This document shows positions 38,504-49,063 of a stretch of 64,000 nt of DNA, piece after piece. The notes beneath the pieces are model-generated. The model saw nothing but the letters and a program-made list of their open reading frames with translations, was not told where the DNA came from and did not search any database. The stretch comes from Paenibacillus sp. SC116 (GTDB taxonomy: Bacteria > Bacillota > Bacilli > Paenibacillales > Paenibacillaceae). The stretch lies in the NCBI RefSeq assembly GCF_024733555.1, contig NZ_JANIOF010000002.1, positions 1 to 64,000 on the forward strand. The letters run 5' to 3'. How positions within the stretch are numbered: position 1 is the first letter of the stretch; each line of letters starts with the position of its first letter. The position numbers were made by a program, and so were the translations under genes.

Positions 38504-38943
38504 AGGTCATATTGCTGCAAGACGTCAAAGGACAAGGAAAAAAGGGACAAGTAAAGGAAGTATCTGAAGGGTACGCGCTGAACTTTCTTATTCCACGAGG
38601 TTTGGGTCGTCCAGCGACAGATGGCAATCTGAAGACGCTCGAACAGCAGCAGAAATCGGAAGACAAGCGCAAAGAGCAAGAGAAGCAAGATGCTGAGGCG
38701 CTTGCGGCGAAGCTGGGAGAGATGACAGTAGTCATTAAGACGAAAGCTGGTGAAGGCGGCCGTCTATTTGGAGCTATAACATCTAAGCAAATCGCGGAAG
38801 CGATGCAAAAGATGAACGTAAAGATCGACAAACGCAAAATTGAACTAGCAGAACCGATCCGCTCACTGGGATACAACAATGTTACAGTGAAGCTGCATCC
38901 TGAAGTACGTGGAACGTTAAAGGTTCATGTAACGGAGGAGTAA
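38500..38943 (+). CDS. rplI: 50S ribosomal protein L9
   Basis: The 147-aa sequence [21 protein letters not shown] and [15 protein letters not shown] is the L9 N-terminal domain. It is followed by the long charged connecting helix and the C-terminal domain [16 protein letters not shown]. The start overlaps gdpP by 4 nt and dnaB begins 1 nt after its stop, so all three are coupled. Confidence 0.98.
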   Translation: MKVILLQDVKGQGKKGQVKEVSEGYALNFLIPRGLGRPATDGNLKTLEQQQKSEDKRKEQEKQDAEALAAKLGEMTVVIKTKAGEGGRLFGAITSKQIAEAMQKMNVKIDKRKIELAEPIRSLGYNNVTVKLHPEVRGTLKVHVTEE

Positions 38944-38944
38944 G

Positions 38945-40300
38945 ATGAACGACTTTCAAGTCGATCGTGTTCCACCGCAGCATGCTGAAGCCGAGCAAGC
39001 CGTGCTCGGAGCAATCTTGCTGCAATCTGAGGCATTAATTACATCAATGGAGCGGGTTCAGGCTGAGGACTTTTATCAGCCTGCCCACCAAATTATATAT
39101 GAGGCGATGATCGAGCTTGGTGAAGAAGGCCAGCCGATCGATATCGTTACGTTGGCTGCTAAGCTTCAATCCAAGAATCAGCTGGATGACATCGGCAATG
39201 TATCTTATTTGTCACAGTTGGCTAATGCAGTTCCAACGGCTGCGAATGTGGATTACTATGCACAAATTATTGAAGAGAAGTCGATGCTTCGTCGTCTTAT
39301 CCGCACGGCAACACAGATTGCCAGTGAAGGGTATACGGGCGAGGACAATATTGGCGCGCTCTTAAGTGATGCGGAACGTCGCATTCTAGAAATATCAAAT
39401 CGTCGTTCTTCCAGTGGCTTCATTGCGATTAAAGATGTATTGATGGAAGTCTTTGATCGAGTGGAAATGCTATCAGAACAGGCTGAAGGTACGACAGGGA
39501 TTCCATCTGGATTTACGGACTTAGATAAGATGACGTCTGGGTTCCAGCGCAGTGACTTGATTATTGTAGCGGCTCGTCCATCGGTAGGTAAGACAGCGTT
39601 CGCACTGAATGTAGCGCAGAACGTCGGAGTTCGTGCCAAAGAGACGGTCGCTATTTTTAGTCTCGAGATGTCCGCCGCACAGCTTGTACAGCGTATGATC
39701 TGTGCGGAGTCTAATGTAGACGCGACTCGCTTGCGTAGCGGTAAGCTTGAAGATGATGATTGGGAGAAGCTGACGATGTCGATTGCCTCGTTATCCGAAG
39801 CGCAAATCTTCATTGACGATACGCCAGGGATTACGGTTGCGGACATTCGCGCGAAGTGCCGTCGTTTGAAAAAGGAACATGGTCTTGGGATGATCCTTAT
39901 TGATTACTTGCAGCTTATTTCAGGTCGCGGTAAGGCAGGCGAGAACCGTCAGCAGGAAGTATCCGAAATTTCTCGTACGCTCAAAATGATCGCGCGTGAA
40001 CTGGAAGTGCCTGTTATCGCACTATCCCAGCTTAGTCGTGGGGTAGAGCAGCGGCAGGATAAGCGTCCTATGATGTCTGACCTTCGTGAATCGGGTTCCA
40101 TCGAGCAGGATGCTGATATCGTTGCGTTTCTGTATCGTGATGATTACTATGATAAAGAGTCCGAGAAGAAGAATATTATTGAGATCATCATTGCTAAACA
40201 GCGTAATGGGCCAGTTGGTACGGTTGAATTGGTGTTTCTCAAAAATTTCAATAAATTCGTAAGCTACGAACGGAATCAAGCTGATCCTTATGCGGGATAA
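38945..40300 (+). CDS. dnaB: Replicative DNA helicase
   Basis: This is the hexameric fork helicase (DnaB in E. coli, DnaC in B. subtilis). The N-terminal domain is PPQHAEAEQAVLGAILLQ and onward. The RecA-like motor has Walker A ARPSVGKTAFALN (about 217-224), IFSLEMSAAQLVQRM, Walker B MILIDYLQLISG and the arginine-finger region SDLRESGSIEQDADIV. Length 451 aa is normal and no intein is present. GGAGG overlaps the end of rplI. Confidence 0.98.
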   Translation: MNDFQVDRVPPQHAEAEQAVLGAILLQSEALITSMERVQAEDFYQPAHQIIYEAMIELGEEGQPIDIVTLAAKLQSKNQLDDIGNVSYLSQLANAVPTAANVDYYAQIIEEKSMLRRLIRTATQIASEGYTGEDNIGALLSDAERRILEISNRRSSSGFIAIKDVLMEVFDRVEMLSEQAEGTTGIPSGFTDLDKMTSGFQRSDLIIVAARPSVGKTAFALNVAQNVGVRAKETVAIFSLEMSAAQLVQRMICAESNVDATRLRSGKLEDDDWEKLTMSIASLSEAQIFIDDTPGITVADIRAKCRRLKKEHGLGMILIDYLQLISGRGKAGENRQQEVSEISRTLKMIARELEVPVIALSQLSRGVEQRQDKRPMMSDLRESGSIEQDADIVAFLYRDDYYDKESEKKNIIEIIIAKQRNGPVGTVELVFLKNFNKFVSYERNQADPYAG

Positions 40301-40338
40301 TAAAGCATGATAAATGCTGTTTGAGCTTCAGTTAGTGG

Positions 40339-40405
40339 GAAGACCGCTGTGTATTCCTATACAAGGGCATTTGCTTTTTGTATAGAATGGCAGCGGTCTT
40401 CTTGT
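40339..40405 (+). terminator. Terminator after dnaB
   Basis: GAAGACCGCTG (40339-40349) and CAGCGGTCTTC (40391-40401) form an 11-bp outer stem, with CTATACAA/TTGTATAG as an inner stem. The tail TTGTCTCTT is only moderately U-rich. Confidence 0.7.
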
Positions 40406-40427
40406 CTCTTCTGACAAAATTGGACAA

Positions 40428-40471
40428 TATTCCGAACAATCATGATTGGTGCAAGTTTATTGTTCGCTTTT
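40428..40471. promoter_or_regulatory. PurR operator: two inverted PurBoxes upstream of purA
   Basis: TATTCCGAACAAT (40428-40440) and the complement of AAAAGCGAACAAT (40459-40471) each match the Bacillus PurBox (AWWWCCGAACWWT) at 12 of 13 positions. They face each other across 18 nt, the layout of PurR control regions in B. subtilis. A partial third copy (AGCGAACAAA complement) is near 40481. purA starts 125 nt downstream, so adenine-responsive repression is likely. Confidence 0.82.
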
Positions 40472-40571
40472 GACGTTGACTTTGTTCGCTCAGACTGCTA
40501 CACTTGGATTGCTGACTTCGATCGCTAACAAGAGGACAACATGGATCGGGGCAGCGAAAATTGGTGTGTGA

Positions 40572-41879
<1,308 letters not shown>

Positions 41880-41905
41880 TTGAATCATTTATAGCTCGTT
41901 CTAAG

Positions 41906-41952
41906 GCGTCTCATCCTTACTGCAATTGCAGATAGGGTGGGCGCTTTTTTGT
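41906..41952 (+). terminator. purA terminator
   Basis: An imperfect stem with arms GCGtcTCATCC and GGGTGGgCGC, extended by CTGCAATTGCAG, ends in TTTTTTG. It starts 27 nt past purA. Confidence 0.8.
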
Positions 41953-42107
41953 GTGCGCATAAACGCGAGGCTGATGGGTGATACTAAGAAGTATTGCCTA
42001 GTCTAGTTAGCACATCAGTCATAGTTGGTGCAACATCACGATCTTCTTCCGAATGCAGCTGACAGAGGCATTGTGAGCGAGAAGGATACGGAAGGAGATA
42101 AGGGCAT

Positions 42108-42965
42108 ATGCGGTTTATTACTCGCTGGCTTAGAATGTTGGCGGCATTTATCGTTATTAGTGTGATAACAAGCTTATTAACTATTGGGACAACGGCACTT
42201 GTTGTCGACCAGTATTTGCAGACGACGATTCAACAGTTTCAGCTGCCTATTGATAAAAAGCCATTAACGGTGATGTCACTATGGGGCAGCTTATGGAATG
42301 GTGCAAAATCTGAACAACAAGTTGACCGTATAGATACACGTGAGACCGCTCAGCAAAGCGAGCAGTCCCATAATGGTAGGGAAACTCAGCAAGGGGCACA
42401 GCGCGATCAGAATACGGGGCAGAAAAGTACAAATGGAACGGGCAGACCTGATACATCCGGTACTAATGGTGCTAGCAATAACGATAATAGGGGCAACTCT
42501 GATGAGGTGGGGACGAATGGTGGACGTTCTTCTACGGAAGGATCAACTTCTCCCGGACAGAATCGTAAGAGCGGCAATTCACCTGAACAGGAAGGAGCAA
42601 CATCCGATGCTGCTTTGCCTGTATGGAGCGGTAACATTAATGAGTCATCACAATCCGGTAACCGTGTATTAGTAACGCCTGAAGAAATAGTCGAGGGTAA
42701 GGATAAGTTAACAGAGCAGACAAAAGAAAAGCTGTTTAGTACGTTGATGAAGAAGCTTCCTGCTGATGATTGGCAGCGTATATCCGTGTTGATGGAAGAA
42801 GGCTTAACGGCTGCTGAGCTTATTGAAATGGAGCAAATATTAGCAAAGCATTTGAACGATGAAGAGTATAAACAAATGCGGGAAATTTTGACCGGTAGCA
42901 GCAAGCCAATACAGCAGGCGCAGGCTAATGAGAACAGTACCAATAATAGAGAAGCTGCTGAGTAA
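42108..42965 (+). CDS. Predicted membrane-anchored protein with low-complexity linker and helical C-terminal domain
   Basis: An N-terminal transmembrane helix (MLAAFIVISVITSLLTIGTTALVV) is followed by a polar segment (QTTIQQFQLPIDKKPLTVMSLWG). Next comes about 115 residues of Gln/Ser/Gly/Asn/Thr-rich sequence that looks disordered (residues about 75-185). The last 90 residues, TPEEIVEGKDKLTEQTKEKLFSTLMKKLP and later, are predicted helical and acidic. I recognise no catalytic family. AAGGAG precedes the ATG by about 10 nt. It stands between purA and an M23 peptidase, so a role at the cell envelope is a guess. Confidence 0.75.
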   Translation: MRFITRWLRMLAAFIVISVITSLLTIGTTALVVDQYLQTTIQQFQLPIDKKPLTVMSLWGSLWNGAKSEQQVDRIDTRETAQQSEQSHNGRETQQGAQRDQNTGQKSTNGTGRPDTSGTNGASNNDNRGNSDEVGTNGGRSSTEGSTSPGQNRKSGNSPEQEGATSDAALPVWSGNINESSQSGNRVLVTPEEIVEGKDKLTEQTKEKLFSTLMKKLPADDWQRISVLMEEGLTAAELIEMEQILAKHLNDEEYKQMREILTGSSKPIQQAQANENSTNNREAAE

Positions 42966-43064
42966 TAGCAGCCATGCTAGTTTGTAGACCATTACGAGCA
43001 TGTAAATACATGTACTTTTGTCTCAAAAGTGCTGGTTGTATGCATAATATGTTCAAAAAATGGG

Positions 43065-43094
43065 CCTCCTTCTATATAGATGGAGGTTCATTTT
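43065..43094 (+). terminator. Weak terminator after the 42108-42965 gene
   Basis: CCTCCTTCTAT and ATAGATGGAGG form a short stem with one mismatch followed by TTCATTTT. The 341-nt gap to the M23 gene (42966-43306) is otherwise AT-rich and shows no gene. Confidence 0.5.
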
Positions 43095-43306
43095 GATCTA
43101 GGCGTAGGATGTGGAAAAAGCAGTGGATATTTGGTGAACGAGTCTAGTGAGGCGGCGCTGTCGGTTGCATCTCAACTTTGACCTATGTTACATTGTAAAA
43201 GGTGACAAATCGTTAACTATTTACTAGTAGACAATATTTTTATATTCAAACGCAATTTACAATAAAGATTTGGTCCATATTTTGAGAAAATAGTAAGGAG
43301 CTAAGC

Positions 43307-44845
43307 ATGAAACCATCAAATGATCATTCTCAGCATGAGGGGACAACAGAAAACGTCGATGTTCAACAACCCCATACTGGTGGCTGGAAGCGATGGGCGA
43401 CTGCACTAAGCAACAAGATGAGAGAGCAAGCGTGGCTTGCGCGTCTGCAACAATCTCGCAAGCAGGTAATAATGACGATTAGTGGTGCAGCCATCGTTGG
43501 AGCAGCTATTTGGGGAGGTACATCTTATGTACAAGCGAACCGACTGCCTTACCTTCATGTATACAGCGACAATCAATATATAGGGACGGTTGCTAGTCAA
43601 TCGGACTTGGACAGTTACTATGATAAGTATTTACAAGCTATACAAACTAAACATCCTGATGCGATCATGAAACTCGATACGAGTAACATTCGTACGGAGG
43701 AGCATATCGCATATAAGCCTGAAGTTACAACAGGTGAAACACTTGGCAAATTGGACAAACATCTGACCTCTTATGCAGCAGGTGTTCAATTGAAAGTGAA
43801 CAGCAAGCCTGTTGGCATTGTGAAAGATTACGATACAGCTGAACAAATTTTGGCAACGGTAAAAGGCAAGTATGAGGTAGGGCTTAATGAAGTGAAGCCT
43901 GTCACTGCCTTAACTTCATCTTCAGAGAAGACGACGAAGGCGATGTCTCGCTTGGAGTCGGTTAGCCTGCGTGAACGTGTCAGCATGCACGAAATTAAGA
44001 CAGAACCGGGTAAGATGCTTAATGAGGAAGAAGCATTGTCCTTGTTAACGACAGGAAATGCTTGGCCGAGAGGCTATACGGTTAAGAAAGGCGATACGGT
44101 ATCTTCCATTGCTAAGGCAAACGATGTATCCATTGAGTCAATATACCGTAACAATCCAAATGTAGGGGAAGGATTCCTTGAAGTTGGAGAGCAATTAAAC
44201 TTGATGGAGCCAGATCCATTGCTCACGGTGAAAACGGTAGAGGCCTACAGTGAGTATATCGTGACAGAACCACAAGTCATTACGAAAGAAAATCCGGAAA
44301 TGGCTGCTGGTGAGTCGAAAGTCATTCGTGAAGGCACGGAAGGCCTGAAGCGCATGTCCTATCGTCTTATTAAGGACAATGGCATGATGACGAAGGAAGA
44401 ATGGCAAGGTCAGGAGATTATTAAGCCATCTGTTCCTAAAATTGTGGTTAAAGGTACAAAAGTCGTTTCAGGAGAAGGAACGGGCAACTTTATTAATCCG
44501 GTCCACTCGCCTGTGTTAACAAGTGGCTTTGGCCAACGTTGGGGCCGATTGCATAAGGGCATCGATGTTGTGTCCGGTGATCATACCATTATGGCATCTG
44601 ATGAAGGACGAGTATCCTTTGCAGGTGTTAAAAATGGGTACGGCAACATGATCATTGTTGATCACGGCAATGGATATACGACGATGTATGCACATCTAGA
44701 TTCCATTGGTGTTGAAGCAGGTGACATTGTTGAGCAAGGCCAATCTATCGGTGTTATGGGGAATACGGGTAATTCTACAGGAACACATTTGCACTTTGAG
44801 ATCCTGAAAGATGGCGAGCCGCAAAACCCACTTAAGTATTTATAA
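43307..44845 (+). CDS. M23 family peptidoglycan peptidase with LysM and G5 domains
   Basis: A cytoplasmic segment of about 50 residues leads to a single membrane helix (VIMTISGAAIVGAAIWGGTSYV). Outside lie a mixed region, a LysM domain at about 262-303 (YTVKKGDTVSSIAKANDVSIESIYRNNPNVG), a G5 domain (about 308-388), and a C-terminal M23 endopeptidase. The metal ligands are visible in RLHKGIDVVSG (His, Asp) and THLHFEILKDG (HxH). LysM binds glycan and M23 cuts peptide cross-links, so this is probably a wall hydrolase for growth or sporulation. AAGGAG precedes the ATG. It lies just upstream of walRK, whose regulon in other Firmicutes consists of such hydrolases. Confidence 0.92.
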   Translation: MKPSNDHSQHEGTTENVDVQQPHTGGWKRWATALSNKMREQAWLARLQQSRKQVIMTISGAAIVGAAIWGGTSYVQANRLPYLHVYSDNQYIGTVASQSDLDSYYDKYLQAIQTKHPDAIMKLDTSNIRTEEHIAYKPEVTTGETLGKLDKHLTSYAAGVQLKVNSKPVGIVKDYDTAEQILATVKGKYEVGLNEVKPVTALTSSSEKTTKAMSRLESVSLRERVSMHEIKTEPGKMLNEEEALSLLTTGNAWPRGYTVKKGDTVSSIAKANDVSIESIYRNNPNVGEGFLEVGEQLNLMEPDPLLTVKTVEAYSEYIVTEPQVITKENPEMAAGESKVIREGTEGLKRMSYRLIKDNGMMTKEEWQGQEIIKPSVPKIVVKGTKVVSGEGTGNFINPVHSPVLTSGFGQRWGRLHKGIDVVSGDHTIMASDEGRVSFAGVKNGYGNMIIVDHGNGYTTMYAHLDSIGVEAGDIVEQGQSIGVMGNTGNSTGTHLHFEILKDGEPQNPLKYL

Positions 44846-44899
44846 TCACGTATGCAGTGAATTGAATCAGAAGATTCGGCTGTTGTCGTATAACAAAAG

Positions 44900-44945
44900 C
44901 AGGGACTGTTCTATGTCATGAAAATGGCAAGGACGGTCCCTGTTT
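44900..44945 (+). terminator. Terminator after the M23 peptidase gene
   Basis: CAGGGACTGTTC and GGACGGTCCCTG form an imperfect 12-bp stem, followed by TTTGA. It separates the peptidase from walR. The remaining 120 nt to walR include TATGCTACAAT at about 45013, a possible -10 of the wal operon. Confidence 0.65.
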
Positions 44946-45065
44946 GACGTTGAGAAGAAATATAGGACGTTGCTTGCACGCCCAACGTTTGCTATCGGGG
45001 GAATAAAGGAAGTATGCTACAATAGACGAATAAGATTCGATGGAATTTAAAGTGAGGTGGAGTTC

Positions 45066-45782
45066 ATGTACGGCAAAATATTAGTCGTGGATGATGAACA
45101 GCCGATTGCGGATATTTTGAAATTCAACTTAGAAAAAGAGGGCTACGAAGTTGTCTGCGCTTTCGATGGTAACCAAGCGGTAGAGCTGGCATTGTCGGAG
45201 AAGCCAGATCTGATTCTGCTTGATCTGATGCTGCCAGGCAAAGACGGTATGGATGTTTGCCGTGAAGTGCGTCAGCATCGTCATATGCCAATCATTATGC
45301 TGACCGCAAAGGATACGGAACTGGACAAAGTATTAGGCCTAGAAATGGGCGCTGATGATTATGTGACGAAACCATTTAGCACACGTGAACTGCTCGCACG
45401 AGTAAAGGCGCATTTACGTCGTCAGAAGGCAGATCCAGCTGCTGAAGCAGATGCACCGGACAAACAGGGCATTCGTTTGCATGAGCTGTTGATTGATACC
45501 GATATGTATCTTGTATATAAAAATGGAAAGGCACTCGATCTCACACATCGCGAGTATGAGTTGCTCTACTATTTAGTGAAGAATAACGGCAAGGTCATGA
45601 CACGTGAGCATCTATTGCAAGCGGTATGGGGCTACGAATATTTCGGAGATGTGCGGACCGTAGATGTAACGATACGCCGACTGCGTGAGAAGATTGAAGA
45701 TGACCCTAGCAAGCCCGAATATATTATTACGCGTCGTGGTCTTGGTTATATGATGCGTAACCCGAATAACGGAGGACTGTAA
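45066..45782 (+). CDS. walR: Essential two-component response regulator WalR
   Basis: WalR (YycF) controls cell wall metabolism genes. The receiver domain has the acidic pair DDE (9-11), the phospho-acceptor D53 in [10 protein letters not shown], and K in YVTKPFS. The OmpR-type winged helix follows a linker: [53 protein letters not shown]. The ATG at 45066 is preceded by AGGTGGAG; the longest frame starts at a GTG at 45057. It overlaps walK by 1 nt and heads a five-gene walRKHIJ operon. Confidence 0.97.
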   Translation: MYGKILVVDDEQPIADILKFNLEKEGYEVVCAFDGNQAVELALSEKPDLILLDLMLPGKDGMDVCREVRQHRHMPIIMLTAKDTELDKVLGLEMGADDYVTKPFSTRELLARVKAHLRRQKADPAAEADAPDKQGIRLHELLIDTDMYLVYKNGKALDLTHREYELLYYLVKNNGKVMTREHLLQAVWGYEYFGDVRTVDVTIRRLREKIEDDPSKPEYIITRRGLGYMMRNPNNGGL

Positions 45783-47710
45783 TGGTTGCATGGGTGAGTC
45801 GTTTCTTTCGTACGATTCAGGCAAAGCTGATTATTATTTATGTGTTGCTCATTCTTATTGCGATGCAGTTGATCGGCGTTTATTTCATCAGTACGATGAA
45901 GGATTTGTTTACGACCAATTTTACAGACGATTTAAATAAGACGGCAAGCATTGTACAACTTCTTGCAGCTCCCAAGCTGGAAGAGAATGAAGGGACACCC
46001 GATCAGAAATTGCGGGATGAACTAAATAACATTTTGCAGACGTTGTTTACGATGAATGGTGTAGAGATCCAGGTCCTCGACGATACAGGCCGAGTGCTAG
46101 CGACCTCTGTACAAGCTCATCGCAGCTACATTGGACGTAAAAATACGGAAACAGTCGTTAGCCGTGCTTTGCAGAGCATACCAGAAAATGAAGAAGATAT
46201 CATTGACGAACATAATGTACGAAAAAAGGTCATGGCCAAGCCGATTATGGCTAATTCTGCGGATGGCGGAGTAGTTGGTGCGGTGTATATCGTTGCTTCG
46301 ATGGAAGATTTGTATGAAACGATTGACTCGATTAATCAAATCTTCTTATCCGGTATGATTATTGCGCTCGGTCTTACGGCTGCACTAGGCATTATACTTG
46401 CCCATACGATTACGCAGCCGATTACGGAAGTTACCCGCCAAGCAGCCAAAGTAGCAGAAGGGAACTTTGAAGGAACGGTTCCTGTGCTTGGAAATGATGA
46501 GATTGGCCATTTGAGCGAGGCTTTCAACCATATGACACGGCGGCTCCAAGAAGCGCTTAGTGTAAATGAAGAAGAAAATGAGAAGCTAGCTTCGATCTTG
46601 ACGAATATGAGCGATGGTGTAATCGCAACGGATGAGCATGGCAGAGTCATTCTTTTGAACCGAGGAGCTAGTGAGCTTCTAGGAATGAAGGAATGCGATG
46701 CAGAGGGCAAAGACATCGCACAGATGTTGAATATCTCTCCAGATGTATTGCAGAAGCGGGTCGGAGGGCAAGTGAACTGGATGCTGCTGCCGTATAGTTC
46801 ATATATGGATGAAGGTGGCGCAGCTGGAGATCATGAATCGATACTGCGGGTAACGTTTAGTCCTATTCATCGTCGTGGTGAAGGGACGACGGGTACAATC
46901 TTTGTGCTGCGTGATGTAACGGAGCAGGAGAAGCTGGATCAGTCACGTCGTGAATTCGTGGCTAATGTATCCCATGAGCTTAGAACACCGTTAACGACGA
47001 TTAAAAGTTATACAGAAGCGTTGGATGATGGCGCATTAGATGAGCCCGAGCTAGCAGGAAGGTTCGTTGGCGTTATTCGTAATGAGACAGAGCGAATGAT
47101 TCGTCTAGTAACCGATTTGCTGCACTTATCTCGCTTGGATTCAAAACAGTCAAGCTTGCGGATGCAGCTTACGGATGTATCTGAGCTGCTGGATGAAGCG
47201 ATGGATCGGTTCTCTTTCCAATTTCGGAAGAAGCGGATTGACGCACGTCTTGAAATCGAGTCTGGCATTGAATCACTCGTTATGGATCGTGATCAGATCG
47301 ATCAGGTATTGGACAATGTATTATCCAATGCGGTTAAATACACACCCGATCATGGAACGATCCGTCTACGTGCGGTTTGGACAGAGGGTCACAATATGGT
47401 GGCAGTGACAGTAGAGGATAATGGTATGGGTATTCCGAAGAAAGATCTTGCCCGCATTTTCGATCGTTTTTACCGTGTGGATAAGGCTCGCTCGCGCGGT
47501 ATGGGCGGTACGGGACTAGGCTTGTCGATTGCCCGGGAAATTATAAGGGTGCATGGCGGCACGATCACGATTGACTCGGAATGGGAGCAAGGAACGAAAG
47601 TTACCTTTACAATTCCTGCTGTTGTTCCAACCAAAGAGGATGCTGTTGGGCATCTAGAAGAGAAGGACAATCTGTCCCAGCCTAAATTGATTGAAGAAGG
47701 AAGTGATTAG
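45782..47710 (+). CDS. walK: Essential sensor histidine kinase WalK
   Basis: Two membrane helices flank an extracellular domain of about 150 residues. HAMP, PAS (TNMSDGVIATDEHGRVILLNRGASELLG), HisKA and HATPase_c domains follow. The phospho-acceptor is H398 in VANVSHELRTPLTTIKSY. The ATP-binding domain shows DNVLSNAVKYT, VEDNGMGIPKKD and GTGLGLSIAREI. At 642 aa it is typical of WalK. It overlaps walR by 1 nt and walH starts 1 nt after its stop. Confidence 0.97.
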   Translation: MVAWVSRFFRTIQAKLIIIYVLLILIAMQLIGVYFISTMKDLFTTNFTDDLNKTASIVQLLAAPKLEENEGTPDQKLRDELNNILQTLFTMNGVEIQVLDDTGRVLATSVQAHRSYIGRKNTETVVSRALQSIPENEEDIIDEHNVRKKVMAKPIMANSADGGVVGAVYIVASMEDLYETIDSINQIFLSGMIIALGLTAALGIILAHTITQPITEVTRQAAKVAEGNFEGTVPVLGNDEIGHLSEAFNHMTRRLQEALSVNEEENEKLASILTNMSDGVIATDEHGRVILLNRGASELLGMKECDAEGKDIAQMLNISPDVLQKRVGGQVNWMLLPYSSYMDEGGAAGDHESILRVTFSPIHRRGEGTTGTIFVLRDVTEQEKLDQSRREFVANVSHELRTPLTTIKSYTEALDDGALDEPELAGRFVGVIRNETERMIRLVTDLLHLSRLDSKQSSLRMQLTDVSELLDEAMDRFSFQFRKKRIDARLEIESGIESLVMDRDQIDQVLDNVLSNAVKYTPDHGTIRLRAVWTEGHNMVAVTVEDNGMGIPKKDLARIFDRFYRVDKARSRGMGGTGLGLSIAREIIRVHGGTITIDSEWEQGTKVTFTIPAVVPTKEDAVGHLEEKDNLSQPKLIEEGSD

Positions 47711-47711
47711 G

Positions 47712-49034
47712 GTGAAGGAGCAAGCAAAATCGATCTTGCTGGCAGTGCTCATTGTGACGAGCCTGACGCAAAGCTTCTTTTTAACCTATAACATGCCGGA
47801 CTTCAATGCAGTTATGAAGCGGGAGAATGAATACATGCCAGTACGTCCTCTTGGACAAGAGGAAAAGGTAGAGAATTTGATCTATCCGAATCGAATTGTT
47901 CTTCATTTAGGGAATGACAAGCATACGTTGCTGTATCCAGACGTGCCGTTTTACAATATTGTTCTCAATCGATTGAAAGGCAGGTCGTTTGAGGCATTTC
48001 AGCTGAAATCTGCGGAAACGATTGATTGGAATTTGATTCGACGCCAGTATGAGGGGATTGAATTGCAGTTTGAGTCAGCTATCCCTGCGAAGCTGCTGGA
48101 AAAGGTAATTCCTATTAATGACGGTGATTCCGCGTTCATGAACGAAAATATTCGTGCGATATGGATATATGCTTTAGAGGATATGAATCAGGTGCGGGTA
48201 CTATTTGTGACGGAAGATAATGGCCGTGTCTATGAATCCACGGATGCAGACTTGACTGTAGAAGATGTGAAGCAGCAAGTTGAATTTGGGCGGGGTGTGC
48301 CTGCTTATAAGCGTATTGATAACAAATTCTATATTCCTGTTGAGCCGTATGAGATGGTGCAGCTTGTTCTACCTTATCAAGTTTTTACTCCTGAAGAGAT
48401 GCAAAACAGCTTGTTCTTTGACCCAACACTAACGAAGATTATTACCGAAGCGAATGGATCCGTGATTTACACGGATAGTAAACGAGGACTGCAGGTCAAT
48501 CAAGAGCATCATTGGGTCACTTATTCTGATCCTAGCGCGCCGGCTGAAGGTAAGAGTGAGGCTACAACAGATGCATTAAAGGCGATTTCCTTTGTCAATC
48601 AGCATGGAGGATGGAATGGTAAGTATCGCTTGTCTTTGATTGAGGATGGAACGGTAAATGATCTATCTGGTTCTATGATTCAATCGCAAAGTGGTCAGCA
48701 TAGTCAAGTACGATTCCAACAATATTGGGGTTCTTACCCGATTATGATGAATTCCGCACTTAAGTTCGGCTATGTACAAGTCACTTTGCAAAATGGCATG
48801 GTCACGACATATGATCGTTCACTTATTAAGTTAGGTGGGCACGCGACACAAAGAGAGCTGCGTAATCTTCCAGCCGGAGAAACATTGCTAAACAAGTTAA
48901 AGCAGATGGAGCGCTATTCTGAAATTACAGATGTGCAGCCTGTATATAAGCCTGTTCTATTGGACGAAGGAATGAAGCTAACCCCTGCTTGGCAAGTTAC
49001 GTATCGAGATGGGACAACGGGATGGGTCATATAA
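47712..49034 (+). CDS. walH: WalK regulatory protein WalH (YycH)
   Basis: One N-terminal membrane helix (SILLAVLIVTSLTQSFFLTYN) is followed by a large extracellular part, as in YycH, which with YycI modulates WalK at the membrane. Visible family segments include DIPFYNIVLNRL-like and the closing TPAWQVTYRDGTTGWV. The GTG at 47712 (VKEQAKSILLAVL) is preferred, 8 nt after GAAGGAAG; the longest frame would overlap walK. At 440 aa it is close to B. subtilis YycH. It sits between walK and walI. Confidence 0.92.
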   Translation: MKEQAKSILLAVLIVTSLTQSFFLTYNMPDFNAVMKRENEYMPVRPLGQEEKVENLIYPNRIVLHLGNDKHTLLYPDVPFYNIVLNRLKGRSFEAFQLKSAETIDWNLIRRQYEGIELQFESAIPAKLLEKVIPINDGDSAFMNENIRAIWIYALEDMNQVRVLFVTEDNGRVYESTDADLTVEDVKQQVEFGRGVPAYKRIDNKFYIPVEPYEMVQLVLPYQVFTPEEMQNSLFFDPTLTKIITEANGSVIYTDSKRGLQVNQEHHWVTYSDPSAPAEGKSEATTDALKAISFVNQHGGWNGKYRLSLIEDGTVNDLSGSMIQSQSGQHSQVRFQQYWGSYPIMMNSALKFGYVQVTLQNGMVTTYDRSLIKLGGHATQRELRNLPAGETLLNKLKQMERYSEITDVQPVYKPVLLDEGMKLTPAWQVTYRDGTTGWVI

Positions 49035-49063
49035 TTTAGCTCGGAATGAAAGGAGGAGCAGTT

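Noticed and set aside
45361-45610. CACGTG motifs in walR as parS
   Set aside because: Flanks differ from the consensus at most positions; simple coding coincidence.
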